The notes beneath the pieces are model-generated. The model made no database searches, had not been told where the DNA came from, and worked only from the letters and a program-made list of their open reading frames with translations. The translations under genes and the position numbers were made by a program. A stretch of 64,000 nt of DNA, from assembly GCF_029931775.1 (NCBI RefSeq), contig NC_079312.1:134463872-134527871 (forward strand), read 5' to 3'. The DNA is from Euleptes europaea. Lineage: Eukaryota; Chordata; Lepidosauria; Squamata; Sphaerodactylidae. This document shows positions 53,702-64,000 of this stretch, in pieces (position 1 is the stretch's first letter; every line of letters starts with the position of its first letter).

Positions 53702-56700
53702 ATGGCAGGGAGAAACCAGGGGTGCCGGGATCGATGGTACCAAATGGCCCAGAAGAGATTGCCGGTGCTAAGATGGCTTCCCAGGTATTCTCTGCAGTGG
53801 CTGCAGCTCGATATCATTGCGGGACTCACTGTGGGGCTGACCGTTGTGCCGCAAGCTCTTGCCTACGCTGAGGTGGCTGGCCTCCCGATGCAGGTGAGGC
53901 GGTTGAGCCAGGAGTTTCTGTAAGGAGCTTCTGTAACCATGTTTATTAAAAAAACACCATTCAGTAGCTGAAAATAATATCTGTAAAGCAACCATCAGGA
54001 TCGAAGTGGACCATAAAAACAGCTATTTATTTGCATCACTAAATGAATTGGTGCAGTAAATTTCCTCTCTTTGTATGAAATGTAAGTTTAACTGTAAAAT
54101 AAAGATAAACCTGTGATATGTTGTGTGGGGTGTATGTGTATTGTATTCTGATAGCAAGAACTACCAGTTTCTCCAGACTTCTTTGCTGTTTTTTGATTCT
54201 GGTTCTACTGCCCTCTGTTATAGTATGATACGTTCCCAGACATACTATTGAAAAATTCCAGCCATGATAGTATGTTGCAGCAAGAATAAAGTGACATAAT
54301 TCTGTTAGCCTTTGAAGTATCACTAGATGTCTGTTTTATTAAAAAGTTTACTAATTCCATGAAATTCCGTCTTTGAAAATGGATTTATTTTGGCCATTTC
54401 TGGCCTTTGTTCCTACATCACTATACTTAATACCCAATGTTTTCCCCCCTCCCCCTTTTCTTACAGTATGGCTTCTATTCCTCCTTCATGGGCTGCTTCA
54501 TCTATTGTCTCTTGGGGACAGCGAAGGATGTGACATTGGGTCCTACAGCTATCATGTCACTACTAGTTTCTTCCTATGCATTCCATGACCCTGCTTATGC
54601 CATCCTGCTTACGTTCCTCTCAGGCTGCATCCAGTTAGTCATGGGGCTCCTACATCTTGGTAAGATGTGGTCAGTGGTGTTTTGGATCAATCAGTCATTT
54701 GTCAAACCCACAGTCAACCTAGCCAGAGCAAGATGCTTTAGAAAACATCACTGGAAAGAGGACGGGGCAGAAGAAAATCAGTTCCTGCTGTCTATTTCAA
54801 AGTTCTCATAAAAAGGACACTGAGATGTGAGGATGCTTCCTTGGTCCTCCATGAATTAGTGCCATTTATCATTCCAGCAATTAAGAACATAAGAATAGCC
54901 CTGCTGGGTCAGACCCATGGTCCATCTTGTCCAGTATCCTGTTTCACATGATGGTCAACTAGTTGTGATGGTGGGTCAGCAAATAGACCAAGGCTTTCCC
55001 ATAATGTTGCCTCCTAGAACTGGTACTTAGAGGTTTGCTGCCTTTGAATGTGGAGGGTCCCTGTAGTTGCCATGGCTAGTAGCCATTGATGGGCCTATCC
55101 ACCATGAATCTGTCTGATGAACTCTTAAAGAAATCTATGCTTGTGGCCATCACTATGTCCACTGGCAATGAATCCCACAGTTCATTTACTCATTGCATAA
55201 TTATCTGTTACTGTCTGCCTACAGAGGTTCCCAAACTGTTCTCCAAGGAGCACTTGGTGCTCCGCGAAACATCTCTTAGTGCTCCGTGAAGGAATTGGAA
55301 AGAAAAATACTACTGTCATTCAGTTTAGTATATAGGTGCTAGGTGAAAATTAGTGCTCCGTCATGAATTTCTCTCCTGAAATGTGCTCCATGACTCAAAA
55401 AGTTTGGGAAACTCTGGCCTACGCTTTTGCTATGCCTGTGCATGTGTGCCTTGATCAGTGAGTGTACTACAAGGAAGACTAATGTGCTTATTTGAATAGT
55501 TAGAGTGTTGGGCTAGGTCTGGGGAAACCTGGGTTCAAATCCCCACTCTGCCATGAAGCTCACTGGCTGATCTTGGGCCTGTTATTCTCTCTCTCAGCCT
55601 AACCTACGTCTTGGGATTTTGGGGAGGATAAAATGGAGGAGAGGAGAACTCCTCTGAGCTCCTTAGCTGTATAATCAAGCTCTCTCATGATTCTTTGCTT
55701 TAATTTGATGGTTTCAAGGCTAGCTTTACCAGATGGTAAACATGGATTTCTGCCTGGAACCCTACTTCATGTGTGAACTTTTGATGTAGTAGAAAATGGG
55801 TCTTCTCTTCCCAGCATCTCAGTTGTCCGTTGCTGCCCAGGAACATCAGGAAGCCAAGCAAAATACTGAGAACAGGATGACATGCGATTGGTTATATTGG
55901 GGCCTGTCCTCACAAAGCTAAATGAGGTTCTCTTCATTTCAGGTTTCCTCCTAGATTTCATCTCATATCCTGTCATCAGAGGGTTCACTTCAGCTGCTGC
56001 AGTCACCATTAGCTTCAACCAGGTCAAGGTAGACTCTTCCTTGCTCAGCTGGTTCTTGTTCTAACAGTCCTGGTTATATGGGCTGTTGATCTGACACACT
56101 TTTGTTAAACTTTCCCAGATGTTCAGCTGCTAAATATGTCTTCCCAAAATGTGTCTCATTGAGTGAATGGCTTAGTGGGAGTTTGTGGGGTGAGGTTAAC
56201 GAATGATACTGGAAGTTGGTTGATTCAAATTTTTTAAAAGATGTATAAACGGCCTTGCATAAAACTAGGGAAAATTGCCCTTCATTCTGGTGTGCTGTTC
56301 TTTATAAAGGGGCTCTGGCATTTGTGAGGAGGAAACATCTTAAATTTTACACATTCAAAGCAAACAAGCCTAAGCATTAACCTTCATATGACGTAGAAAT
56401 AATTTTAGAAAAGAGCAAGAGTCCAGTGGCACCTTAAAGACTAACAAAATTCAGATATCTGAAGAAGTGAGCTGTAGCTCATGAAAACTGATACCCTGCC
56501 AGAATTTTTGTTAGTCTTTAAGGTGCTACTGGACTCTTGCTCTTTTCTACTGCTGATGAGAGACTGACATGGCTACCTATTGTGATCTATCTTGATAGAT
56601 ACAATATGACATAGATTCAATATAAAGACCTCCACTTGTCCTCCTATACAAGGGTGGAAGGCCTGTCTGCTCCCCATTTTATGTCAGGTCTATGCAATTA

Positions 56701-59700
56701 TTGTATTGAGCTCTATCTGAAAATGGAATGAAGTCTGTCTGTGATCTAGCTAGCAATCTCTGTTGCTTTTCTTGCTGATAGACCCATTGATTGATGTGGT
56801 GAGTTGAGGCACTTTTGTGATATGGTTCAAAATGAAAAGCACTCAAATATCTGAGTTATTGGGTGGCGGGGTTAACTGGCTTTTTTAACTTAACCAATTA
56901 TAGAAGAGATCTGAGGAGCAAACATGCTGAAATTATTGGGCTATCTGTAAATGTTGATATTTGCATTTCTTATCTGTAGTCCCAGATGTTTCCCTGTATC
57001 CCACCTAACTGTAAATGCTGCTATTGACTTGTAATACTTGGAAGTGTGAGTGGCTGAACCAATCTGGCTGATTCCTGTCTGTGTCTTTAAACACTGTTGG
57101 ATCTGATGTGACAGAAATGTTTCCTGTGTGGTTGACCTCAGCCAGCTATTTACAAGAGGATGCATAAGGGTTGCTGGTTCCAAGAAGCAGTTTTGAGCTG
57201 TGGGTAGCCACTATTTCTTTTGACACAGGTTTCAGAGAGGCTCAGGCAGGCTAGAAAACAGTCCTTGATGAGCAAGTACTCTAGCAGAGGTTGTTCAGGA
57301 GGAGAAGCTAGGCATAAAAAGCAATTTTATTTTGGCAGGGGGATTACAGAGTTTAAAAGTTCGCAACGTAAATTAGATAACTGAATACGTATGTGGGGTT
57401 TTTTTTGTCAAAAAATAGTCAAAGCTATCTATTCATACTTTATAATGGTACATCTTTGTCCAATCTAAAACTATGAACAAAATTTTACAATGGGAATTAA
57501 GTGGTTATTTGTGGATCTTTAATATTTATTAATTAAAACTTTAATATTTATTGTTCTTTAAAAATGTGACATTTTATAAATGGTATGTGAAATATTGGCA
57601 CGTATGTGGACATTGAAATGTATTTCTAAGGTTAGTGCAAACAGAGCTGCTGTCCAAAGCATATTTTGATGCAATTTCATGTTCCATGTAAATTAGCATA
57701 CTTAAGACTGAGATGTGAGGAAGATAATGGGAAAAGCATACGGTACCTCATTTGTTGTCTATAAGTTTGCTGACAAGTCTCTGCTAGCAAGTACTGTCAA
57801 TGCATATTTTCCCTTAAGCTACAGGCCTCCCTTAAGGTACAGGCCTCTTGGTTAGCCTTAAGGGGCTGACAGTCCCCTGTTTCTGGCTGGGGAAAGAGAC
57901 AAACCTCTAGCATTGCTCTGAGATTACCAACCCTGCTTTGTTTCAGATGGTCTCAGGGTTCCATGCAGCATAGTTCCTTAGACTGTTACTCTTCTTCATC
58001 TACATAACCTCCTTCTGTGTGATGTAATTACACCAACCTGGTTTGTGGGTTTTGTTTGCATAGGCACTCCTTGGCTTGCAGAATATCCCACGGCAGTTTT
58101 TCCTGCAGTTGTATTACACCTTCTCCAGAATTGGAGAGACAAGGTAAATGGATCTCTCCATGCCTGTCTTCTCCCTTCCTTTTTAATTCCTTATTGTCAG
58201 GTTGTCTCAAATAATGCATAAAAGTAGTATCTAGTACATGGCTGGGAAGAATAAAACTTCTTGGACTCTGCCAGGCCTAAGCAGTTTGTTTCCCAGCATC
58301 CTTGCTTGGTTCTTGAATTTCATGAAACTTGGTCTCACCAAGTGTGTTTCTTCAGGAAGCCTATATGTAGGCACCTATGATAGAGTGGAAAACTGGGCTG
58401 TTAGTGAGAGCGTGAGAACAATGTGCTTTTAAGCTATAGCCTCCTCCGTAAAGGCTAGAGTCTCCTTTTAAAATAAGGCTGTGCTGATTACTTGTACAGC
58501 TACAGAAATCAGAAGGATTCCTAATATGTAGCCTTGCTGTGCTTTGTACTGGATTGGAATATAGATGCAGGCATTGTATTACATATATCTGGAGCATGCA
58601 GAATCTGGCATGCAGTTCCCATGAAAGCAGAACCACCCAAATATACTTCTGGCGTATTCTGAGCAAGGATGCTAAAATACACATACTTTTGTAAAGGAGT
58701 GGACCTCGATAAAAAAACGTGGACCTCGATATAACCAAATCTTCTGATATGCATAACTTATTTAACTAGCAAGAAACTAGTTTGGGTTTTGGCCTGTTGG
58801 GTGTCTATGACTAGGTCCAGTGGCTCTACAGGAAGGAGCCATTCTCAGAAGGGGATTGTGATTGATCGGGGTTCCTTTCAAGCCAGTTACTAATATGATT
58901 ATAACTTGTGTGCAGAGCAGGGGATGCCATTCTTGGGCTGATCTGCCTGATCATGCTTGCAGGACTGCACCAAATGAAAAACCACATCCCCAGGGTGTAC
59001 TGGATGGACAGGTTGTCTGTCAGGATCAGCCGGCTTATTGTCTGGGTAACAGCAACAGGTTTGTCTGTTCTGTCTTGCATGCTAGTTTTTAGCTCACCCC
59101 TTTCCTTGCAGAGTGCTGCATTGTATTGCTCTCGTGGTGGCAAAGTCACTGGTGTTGATTGGCTGTGTTGGAATGATGGCTCTGAATGTTCAGTTGCTCA
59201 AGGAATAAAACAATCTGCAGTCCAGCTTCTGTGAAGGAAGTCAGTGTTATGAGCTTTGCTGGGCTTTAAACTTCATGGGATGGCTGAGGACTGAGAAGAA
59301 GGGGAGAGGCTAAACAGTAGAGAAAGATGATGCAGAGGAAAGACTATAAGAAACAGCAGTCTAAAGGAGGGTGGGTTGACAATGGAGGCAGTGATTGGAA
59401 GGGGAACAAGGAGTTGAGGCAAGATCACATGGGGATATGGGAAGGAAGGAATGTTAAGGAAGGCTGAAGTTACAGGATAACTAAAGGACCAGGTAGCCCA
59501 TTGCCTTATGGGAAAAGAAGATGGAGATATGAAACTGAAGAAAAGCCAGGCTGAAAACAGGACTGTGGCAAAACTATAAATAGGATGCAGAGACAGGAAG
59601 GGTTGGGCACTATTGGCAGGCAGGAAATGAGCAGTCAGGGGAAAGAGCAAAGACCAAATTTCGGAATCTAGAGCCTAGCAGAGGGATTCTGCCTCCTATT

Positions 59701-62700
59701 CCCACAATGTCATCAGCTGGCAACCCTTAAGTGACAGCAAGAGTGAAGCCACAATAGGGGTTGGATTTCACATACTGACTAGAATTAATCAGCCAATTTT
59801 TTTGGCTGCAGGCTTCTGATTTTTCATATTTTTAATCTAGAAAGTGTGATATTTCCATGGGTTTATGATGGGCTGTGATGCTTCCCTGAAAGCATCAATC
59901 TAATCTAAGTCAGCCAGGCTAAAACCAAAGAATCCTGGATCCTTATCTGTCCGCTAAGTCACTAACTGCCCACTCTTTTCTTGGCTATGTGTGCACCCTG
60001 TAGCCTGAACACTCCCTTCTTTCAACTACTGCTTTCCTGTATTAGAATTAGATTCCAGGAATCCTGACTTTGTTCTCCGCTATAATAACTTGCTATGTAT
60101 TCCCTTTCTGCATTTGGGTGTAGAATCTAGGAAGCTCGATTTCCTTTTCCTTGCTTTAACATGCTTGGCCCCCTGACCTCCAAAAGGTATGAATCCTGAC
60201 TCCAGGTAGCACAAGTCTTGTCTATCTTCTCAAAACATGAACCTCGGAGATCATCCACTCTGGGCTTTTTAGATGTCTAGAGTATTCACTGCTCAAAATT
60301 TACCCATATTGACAGTTGTGAATCTTCTCCCTTGCAGCAGGATATTGAGAGGAACTGAACTTCCTCTGGAGCAGGGTGGGGTTTCCCTGTTTTTCTTTTC
60401 TTGTGATACAGAATCAAGCAGATAACAAGCGGAAGATACGCAGTGAGGTGAAAGCAGTAGTCCTTCATCCCACCAGCTCCCATGTACAGACTTGGTGGCA
60501 ATCTATAAAACCTTTTTCACACTGATGAGACATGATATTAAAGAGCTCACCAAGAGTGCAGGGGATAGGTAACCTTTGGCATGTGTGCTGAATGGTGGAC
60601 CACCAGACCATTTTGTTCTGTATACAGGGTGGGTCTCCCCCCCACCCCAGCACCCAAGGTGCTCTTCTGAGGTGTTGGCTGACACCTGTCATTTCTTCCT
60701 GGCTACCAGCTGTGTCTGAGGCAAGCCCCTGAGGCACTGGCGATGCCCCCGGGGCTCCATTTGCTCCCAGTGTCAGACTAAAGTACAACCCTTGTTTCTT
60801 CTCCCCCTCCTTTCTGCCGTACGTTTTCTGGCACACCAATATCTTCACAGGTACATGTTGCAATTTGTCTACTGGCACTCAAGTCAAAAAAGATGTATGC
60901 CTTGGCAACACAGTTAATCTTTATGCTTGCCACCTCAACCATCATTGGCTACGTTCAGATATAATGACGAACAGAGGCTTGTCTGCAGTGTACACCAACA
61001 TAGCGTGTACACTTGCCTCCTCCCTCCTATTGTGCGTGAAGCACAACTGAAAACTTCCTGGTTTCGGAAGCCTTAAATCATGCTCTGATTCTCCATGACT
61101 GCTGAACACAAGGACCTTGGAATTAGGATCCTAAACTGGACTAAGTTGAAGATTAAAATCCTAGGACCTGGAGAGCAAACTTCAGTTTTCCTGGGCCCGA
61201 GTGTTCAGATGTTCTGGCAAATTGGAGCAGAACTGGAGGCTTCCTAAAGCAGGAAACCTTCAGTCCCCCTACATGAATTAGGGGAAGGGTGGGAAGAGTG
61301 AGGGAGAACACACAAGCACAGCAAAAGCTGTGTTTGTGCCAGTGGCAGACAAACTTTTGTTTGTCATTTTATCGGAGTGCGGCTTCTGCCCTTAATGTCA
61401 TCACTGACATTTGGAAATGCAGTTTTGTTATAAGAATCTCTTCTCTTTCTTACAGCTCGTAATGCTCTGGTGGTCCTGTTTGCTAGTCTGGTGGCCTACT
61501 CCTTCCAAGTGACAGGCTCCCAGCCGTTCACCCTCACAGGGACAATACCCCAAGGACTCCCTCCTTTCCAGCCACCACCATTCTCCAAGGTGACAGCCAA
61601 CAAGACCGTCCACTTTGGAGAGATGGTGCAGGTGGGTATTTGGTTTTTTATTTGTGTAGGTGTATATGTCCCCCTGGACAAGGGGGAAAAATCACAAGCT
61701 TTTTATTTAAACTCTTTAAAAACAACAAAACAAGCATAACTAAATCAGTAAATCCTGGAGTGGATCATACCCCTGTTCCCTGACTCCACTGAGCAAAGTT
61801 TAAAACCTTCCTCCAGCCTAAGGAGACTGCCTCCCTCTTAAGTGGCTCTTCTATTGGAGGGAGAGCCACCTAAATTGAAAGAGGCCTCCTTAGGCTGGAA
61901 GAAGGCTACTTGGAGGATGTTTGGATCTACCTCCCTGACTTTCCTACTAACATCATAGTGCTGATTTTGGCAAGTTCTTCGTTGAGTTAAGGGGATGTTG
62001 GTATCCACTTGGAATTGCTTAGCAATTTGTCCATTTTCAGCGTTCAATGCAGGTAGAACCTTAGCTTGGACTTTGGGAGTTAGCCCTTTTATTCCTGGGC
62101 AGTCCATAAGGCCCACCTTCTTCTGCTTCCATGGGTCGGGCTGTGCATTTCATCCTTGCTCTTCTAGGTTACAGTATGGTGACTCTTACAATCTTGGGAG
62201 GTATCAGGTCTGATTTGTGGGAGAGGTACTGATCTATGTTGTAGTGGGAAAAGTTTGGTTTGGAGGGAGATAATTTCAGTTCCTGCGTAAAGATAACTAG
62301 GGTGCCTCAGGAAAATCATGATCGCTTTGCAAGCCAGTGTGGTGGTTAGAGTGTTGCACCAGGTTCATAGAACAGTGCTGTTTTCGGTTAATTAAGTGCA
62401 TCCTTTTATGTCCCCTTTACAGGCAATGGGAGCTGGCTTAGCTGTGGTACCACTCATGGGGCTACTGGAGACGGTGGCGATCGCCAAGGCATTTGGTAGG
62501 GTCTGTATGGGCCCCAAATGATGGGGAAAGCTGTGTTTCTGAGACTTGCAGAAGGAGGGCTTATTGCTCTCTAGGTTTCCAGGCAGTTACTTGAGGAAAG
62601 AGTAAGAAAAGATTGCATTTAAACTGTGACCCTTAGATTCCTGACATTTACCATGTTAGCTGGGTGGCAATCTCCCCCCACCCCGCATCCAGCTATGTGG

Positions 62701-63777
62701 AAATCACAGGGAAAGATGCATGCAGTCTGCCCCACTACTGCAATCTCATTTGTTGTCCATCAGCCCTGCACCTTGGTGACACAGTATTGGATAATGGTTA
62801 CAATGTTGGACTAGGATCTGGGAGACCCAGATTTGAATTCCCACTCACCATGGAAGCTTGCTTGGTGACCTTGGGCCATTCACGCCCTTCCACCCTAACC
62901 TACTTCACAGGGTTGTTGTGAGGATAAAATGCAGGGTAGGAGACCAACATAAGCCGGTTTGTATCACCATTGGGAACAAAGGTGGGAACAAATTAAGTAA
63001 ATAAATATTGCACCACACAGAAGCCTCTCCCACAGTGTCAGGTATGACCGTGAAATGGGCACAATTTCTGTCAGAATCATGAATTGAAGTAAGGAAGGTT
63101 CTCCTAGGTTAATACCTGTTTCTGCACCCTACCTTGGAAGGAGAAAGCATAGCATTATCCAGTGAGAAAGGTGTGTGGGGGGGTAGGAGATGGAAAATGG
63201 ATCCAGGATTGGTTACAGCTCCTCATTCCTTGTTAGTTGTTGTGCTCCCTTTTGCTTGCTGCAATGTATTGTGGGGCTCTTAGACAGGGGAACCCATAAC
63301 AAAGCGGGTCTAACCTGCCTCTTAATTTCTCTCTTTCCTTGTAGCTTCTCAAAATAACTACCAAATTGACCCTGATCAGTAGCTGTTAGCCATGGGTAAG
63401 AATTTTGTATGGATGGGTTGGATGCCATTGACTGGATCCAGCTGGGCCTTATATTTTGAGGGATGCCCAGACAGAGTGGAGGTATGTCTGAGATTAAGAG
63501 GCATGTCCACACAGGAAAAACATTTCTGAAATGTCTGGCAAGGACTGTTGATCAGATAAACATGTAGGAGAAAAAGGCCTTAAGGACAAATGGGACGCAT
63601 GAGGAAAACAACACCCTCACTCCCCATCTTGGCATTGTCCTTAAAGTCATTGTGGTGAGCCCGGGACGTGGGACTCTCCGTCTTTAATTTCTTAACCTCT
63701 CTTCTTCCATCTCCAGGTTTCACCAACCTCTTTGGATCATTTGTCTCATCCTATCCCGTCACAGGTAGCTTTGGCCG
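53702..63777 (+). CDS. SLC26A11: SLC26A11 sulfate/anion transporter, coding exons 1-9 (3' end outside window)
   Basis: This SLC26-family membrane protein transports sulfate and other anions. Exons: 53702-53893, 54467-54659, 55943-56028, 58064-58143, 58916-59058, 61456-61631, 62423-62495, 63345-63395, 63717-63777. All join in phase with GT/AG ends. The start MAGRNQGCRDRWYQ is the first ATG after an in-frame TGA at 53681. Landmarks are SLQWLQLDIIAGLTVGLTVV, PQALAYAEVAGLP (SLC26 signature), GTAKDVTLGPTAIMSLLVSS, LLDFISYPVIRGFTSAAAVT and MGAGLAVVPLMGLLETVAIA. The rest of the membrane domain and the STAS domain lie beyond 64 kb. Exon 8 has an in-frame TAG at codon 327 where human has Glu. Everything else reads as a working gene, so the stop may be an error, an allele or a recent loss. 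Confidence 0.93.
54888..55205 (+). repeat. Interspersed repeat 'taagaacataagaatagccctgctgg'-type
   Basis: The blocks 'ccctgctgggtcagaccca', 'tcttgtccagtatcctgttt', 'aatgttgcctcctagaac', 'ggctagtagccattgatggg' and 'tgtggccatcactatgtcc' are those of a repeat common in reptiles and birds. It looks like a LINE 3' tail or a SINE built on one. I cannot name the family. It lies in SLC26A11 intron 2. Confidence 0.6.
55223..55416. mobile_element. Old hAT-type element
   Basis: It starts CAGAGGTTCCCAAACTG and ends GTTTGGGAAACTCTG, a good inverted pair. The sequence beside it, 'ctgcctac' and 'tggcctac', resembles a worn 8-bp duplication. The inside repeats 'agtgctccgtga' motifs. It is 194 bp and non-coding. 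Confidence 0.6.
55495..55668 (+). mobile_element. tRNA-derived SINE
   Basis: Head 'tagttagagtgttgggctag', B-box-like 'gggttcaaatccccactctg', body 'ctctctctcagcctaaccta', tail 'ggaggataaaatggaggaga'. It is the 7.34-kb family, one of the better preserved copies, in SLC26A11 intron 2. Confidence 0.8.
56406..56549. repeat. Palindromic (fold-back) repeat, 144 bp
   Basis: It begins TAGAAAAGAGCAAGAGTCC and ends GGACTCTTGCTCTTTTCTA. The arms pair for about 45 bp with a few changes ('cagtggcaccttaaagacta' against 'tagtctttaaggtgctactg'). The middle reads 'ctgaagaagtgagctgtagc'. No target duplication is obvious. Relatives lie at 20.75 and 24.96 kb. In SLC26A11 intron 3. Confidence 0.75.
56550..58063. 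other. SLC26A11 intron 3, no feature recognised
   Basis: AT-rich intron sequence. There are short direct repeats near 57.82 kb ('cccttaagctacaggcctc' and 'cccttaaggtacaggcctc'). No exon, RNA gene or clear mobile element was seen. Confidence 0.5.
59059..61455. other. SLC26A11 intron 5, no feature recognised
   Basis: This 2.4-kb intron has a purine-rich stretch at about 59.28-59.66 kb on the plus strand (pyrimidine-rich on minus) that yields a chance open frame. I see no exon or named repeat. Confidence 0.5.
61806..61907. repeat. Palindromic repeat ('cctccagcctaaggag'-type)
   Basis: The left arm 'cttcctccagcctaaggaga' / 'ctcttaagtggctct' pairs with the right arm 'agagccacctaaattg' / 'ctccttaggctggaagaagg'. 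It looks like a small non-autonomous DNA element. A single-arm relative lies at about 27.69 kb ('tcctcaagcctaaagagact'). Confidence 0.65.
62333..62368 (+). mobile_element. tRNA-derived SINE, head only
   Basis: 'gccagtgtggtggttagagt' and 'gttgcaccaggttc' match the head of the 7.34-kb family; the rest is missing. It is just upstream of the exon at 62423. Confidence 0.55.
62790..63007 (+). mobile_element. tRNA-derived SINE, full copy
   Basis: Head 'ggataatggttacaatgttg', then 'gactaggatctgggagaccc', B-box-like 'agatttgaattcccactcac', 'ttggtgaccttgggccattc', 'cacagggttgttgtgaggat', and a tail ending 'aagtaaataaata'. It is the most complete copy of this family in the window, in SLC26A11 intron 7. 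Confidence 0.85.
63345..63395 (+). CDS. SLC26A11: SLC26A11 exon 8 with in-frame TAG
   Basis: This 51-nt exon reads ASQNNYQIDPDQ, then TAG (63380-63382), then LLAMG before the donor GTAAGA. The remembered human sequence is ASQNNYRIDANQELLAIG, so TAG stands for GAG (one base, G to T). The acceptor TTGTAG at 63339-63344 and the phase (1 in, 1 out) are as expected, and no other splice choice inside the exon would avoid the stop. As read, the protein would end after 326 residues, inside the transport domain, and the mRNA should be a decay target. Confidence 0.85.
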
Positions 63778-64000
63778 GTGAGTAAAAGCTACAGTGGGTG
63801 AGACCACCTTCATGTGACAGGTGCATCAACTGTACTAAAGGTGTGAGCTGGCTTGAGGGTAGTAGAGTCAGTTCAGTTCAGTTTATTTACAGTCATTTGA
63901 CCAGCAAAGTAGTAGAGTCTAGCCCTGTGATTCGCTGCAGGTCAGTGCATTCTCAAAATCACTTCCCAGTTAAAACACTTTAACTGCCCAGTTGTGTACA

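Noticed and set aside
1-64000. CRISPR arrays, operons, integrons or phage-like systems
   Set aside because: No regularly spaced repeats and no compact gene clusters are present. The window is an intron-rich vertebrate locus.

Overview
This is a vertebrate nuclear window, almost certainly from a squamate reptile (lizard or gecko type). Three intron-rich host genes are present in the order CARD14 (+), SGSH (-), SLC26A11 (+), which is the conserved amniote block known from human 17q25.3. The intervening DNA is full of reptile-type repeats: a CR1 3' end, L1-like and L2-like LINE tails, several tRNA-derived SINEs, 5S-rRNA-derived SINE pieces, and a dense hAT-type MITE family. There is no bacterial or operon-like organisation.

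Layout: 1-13.9 kb is upstream DNA with repeats, no recognisable coding exon, and one weak candidate for a CARD14 leader exon. 14.0-38.1 kb is CARD14 (20 coding exons, about 1,013 aa, CARD / coiled coil / PDZ / SH3 / GUK). 38.1-41.6 kb is a tail-to-tail spacer. 41.6-49.9 kb is SGSH (8 exons, 511 aa, lysosomal heparan N-sulfatase). 49.7-50.1 kb is a GC-rich head-to-head promoter. 53.7-63.8 kb holds the first nine coding exons of SLC26A11, which runs off the right edge. All coding exons were rebuilt by reading frame, GT/AG boundaries and phase, and compared with remembered human proteins; no alignment was run.

The genes are neighbours and not a pathway. CARD14 is a scaffold for BCL10/MALT1 signalling to NF-kB. 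SGSH removes N-linked sulfate from heparan sulfate in lysosomes. SLC26A11 is a sulfate/anion transporter. SGSH and SLC26A11 share a promoter and both deal with sulfate.

Best leads: (1) two different snap-back elements, one with a perfect 130-bp inverted repeat, each inserted at exactly the same 15-bp site of two separate hAT MITE copies; this looks like a target-specific mobile family not explained by the usual classes. (2) SLC26A11 has an in-frame TAG in exon 8 where a conserved Glu codon is expected, in an otherwise intact gene. (3) CARD14 has a 46-nt exon and a tandem CAG/CAG acceptor.
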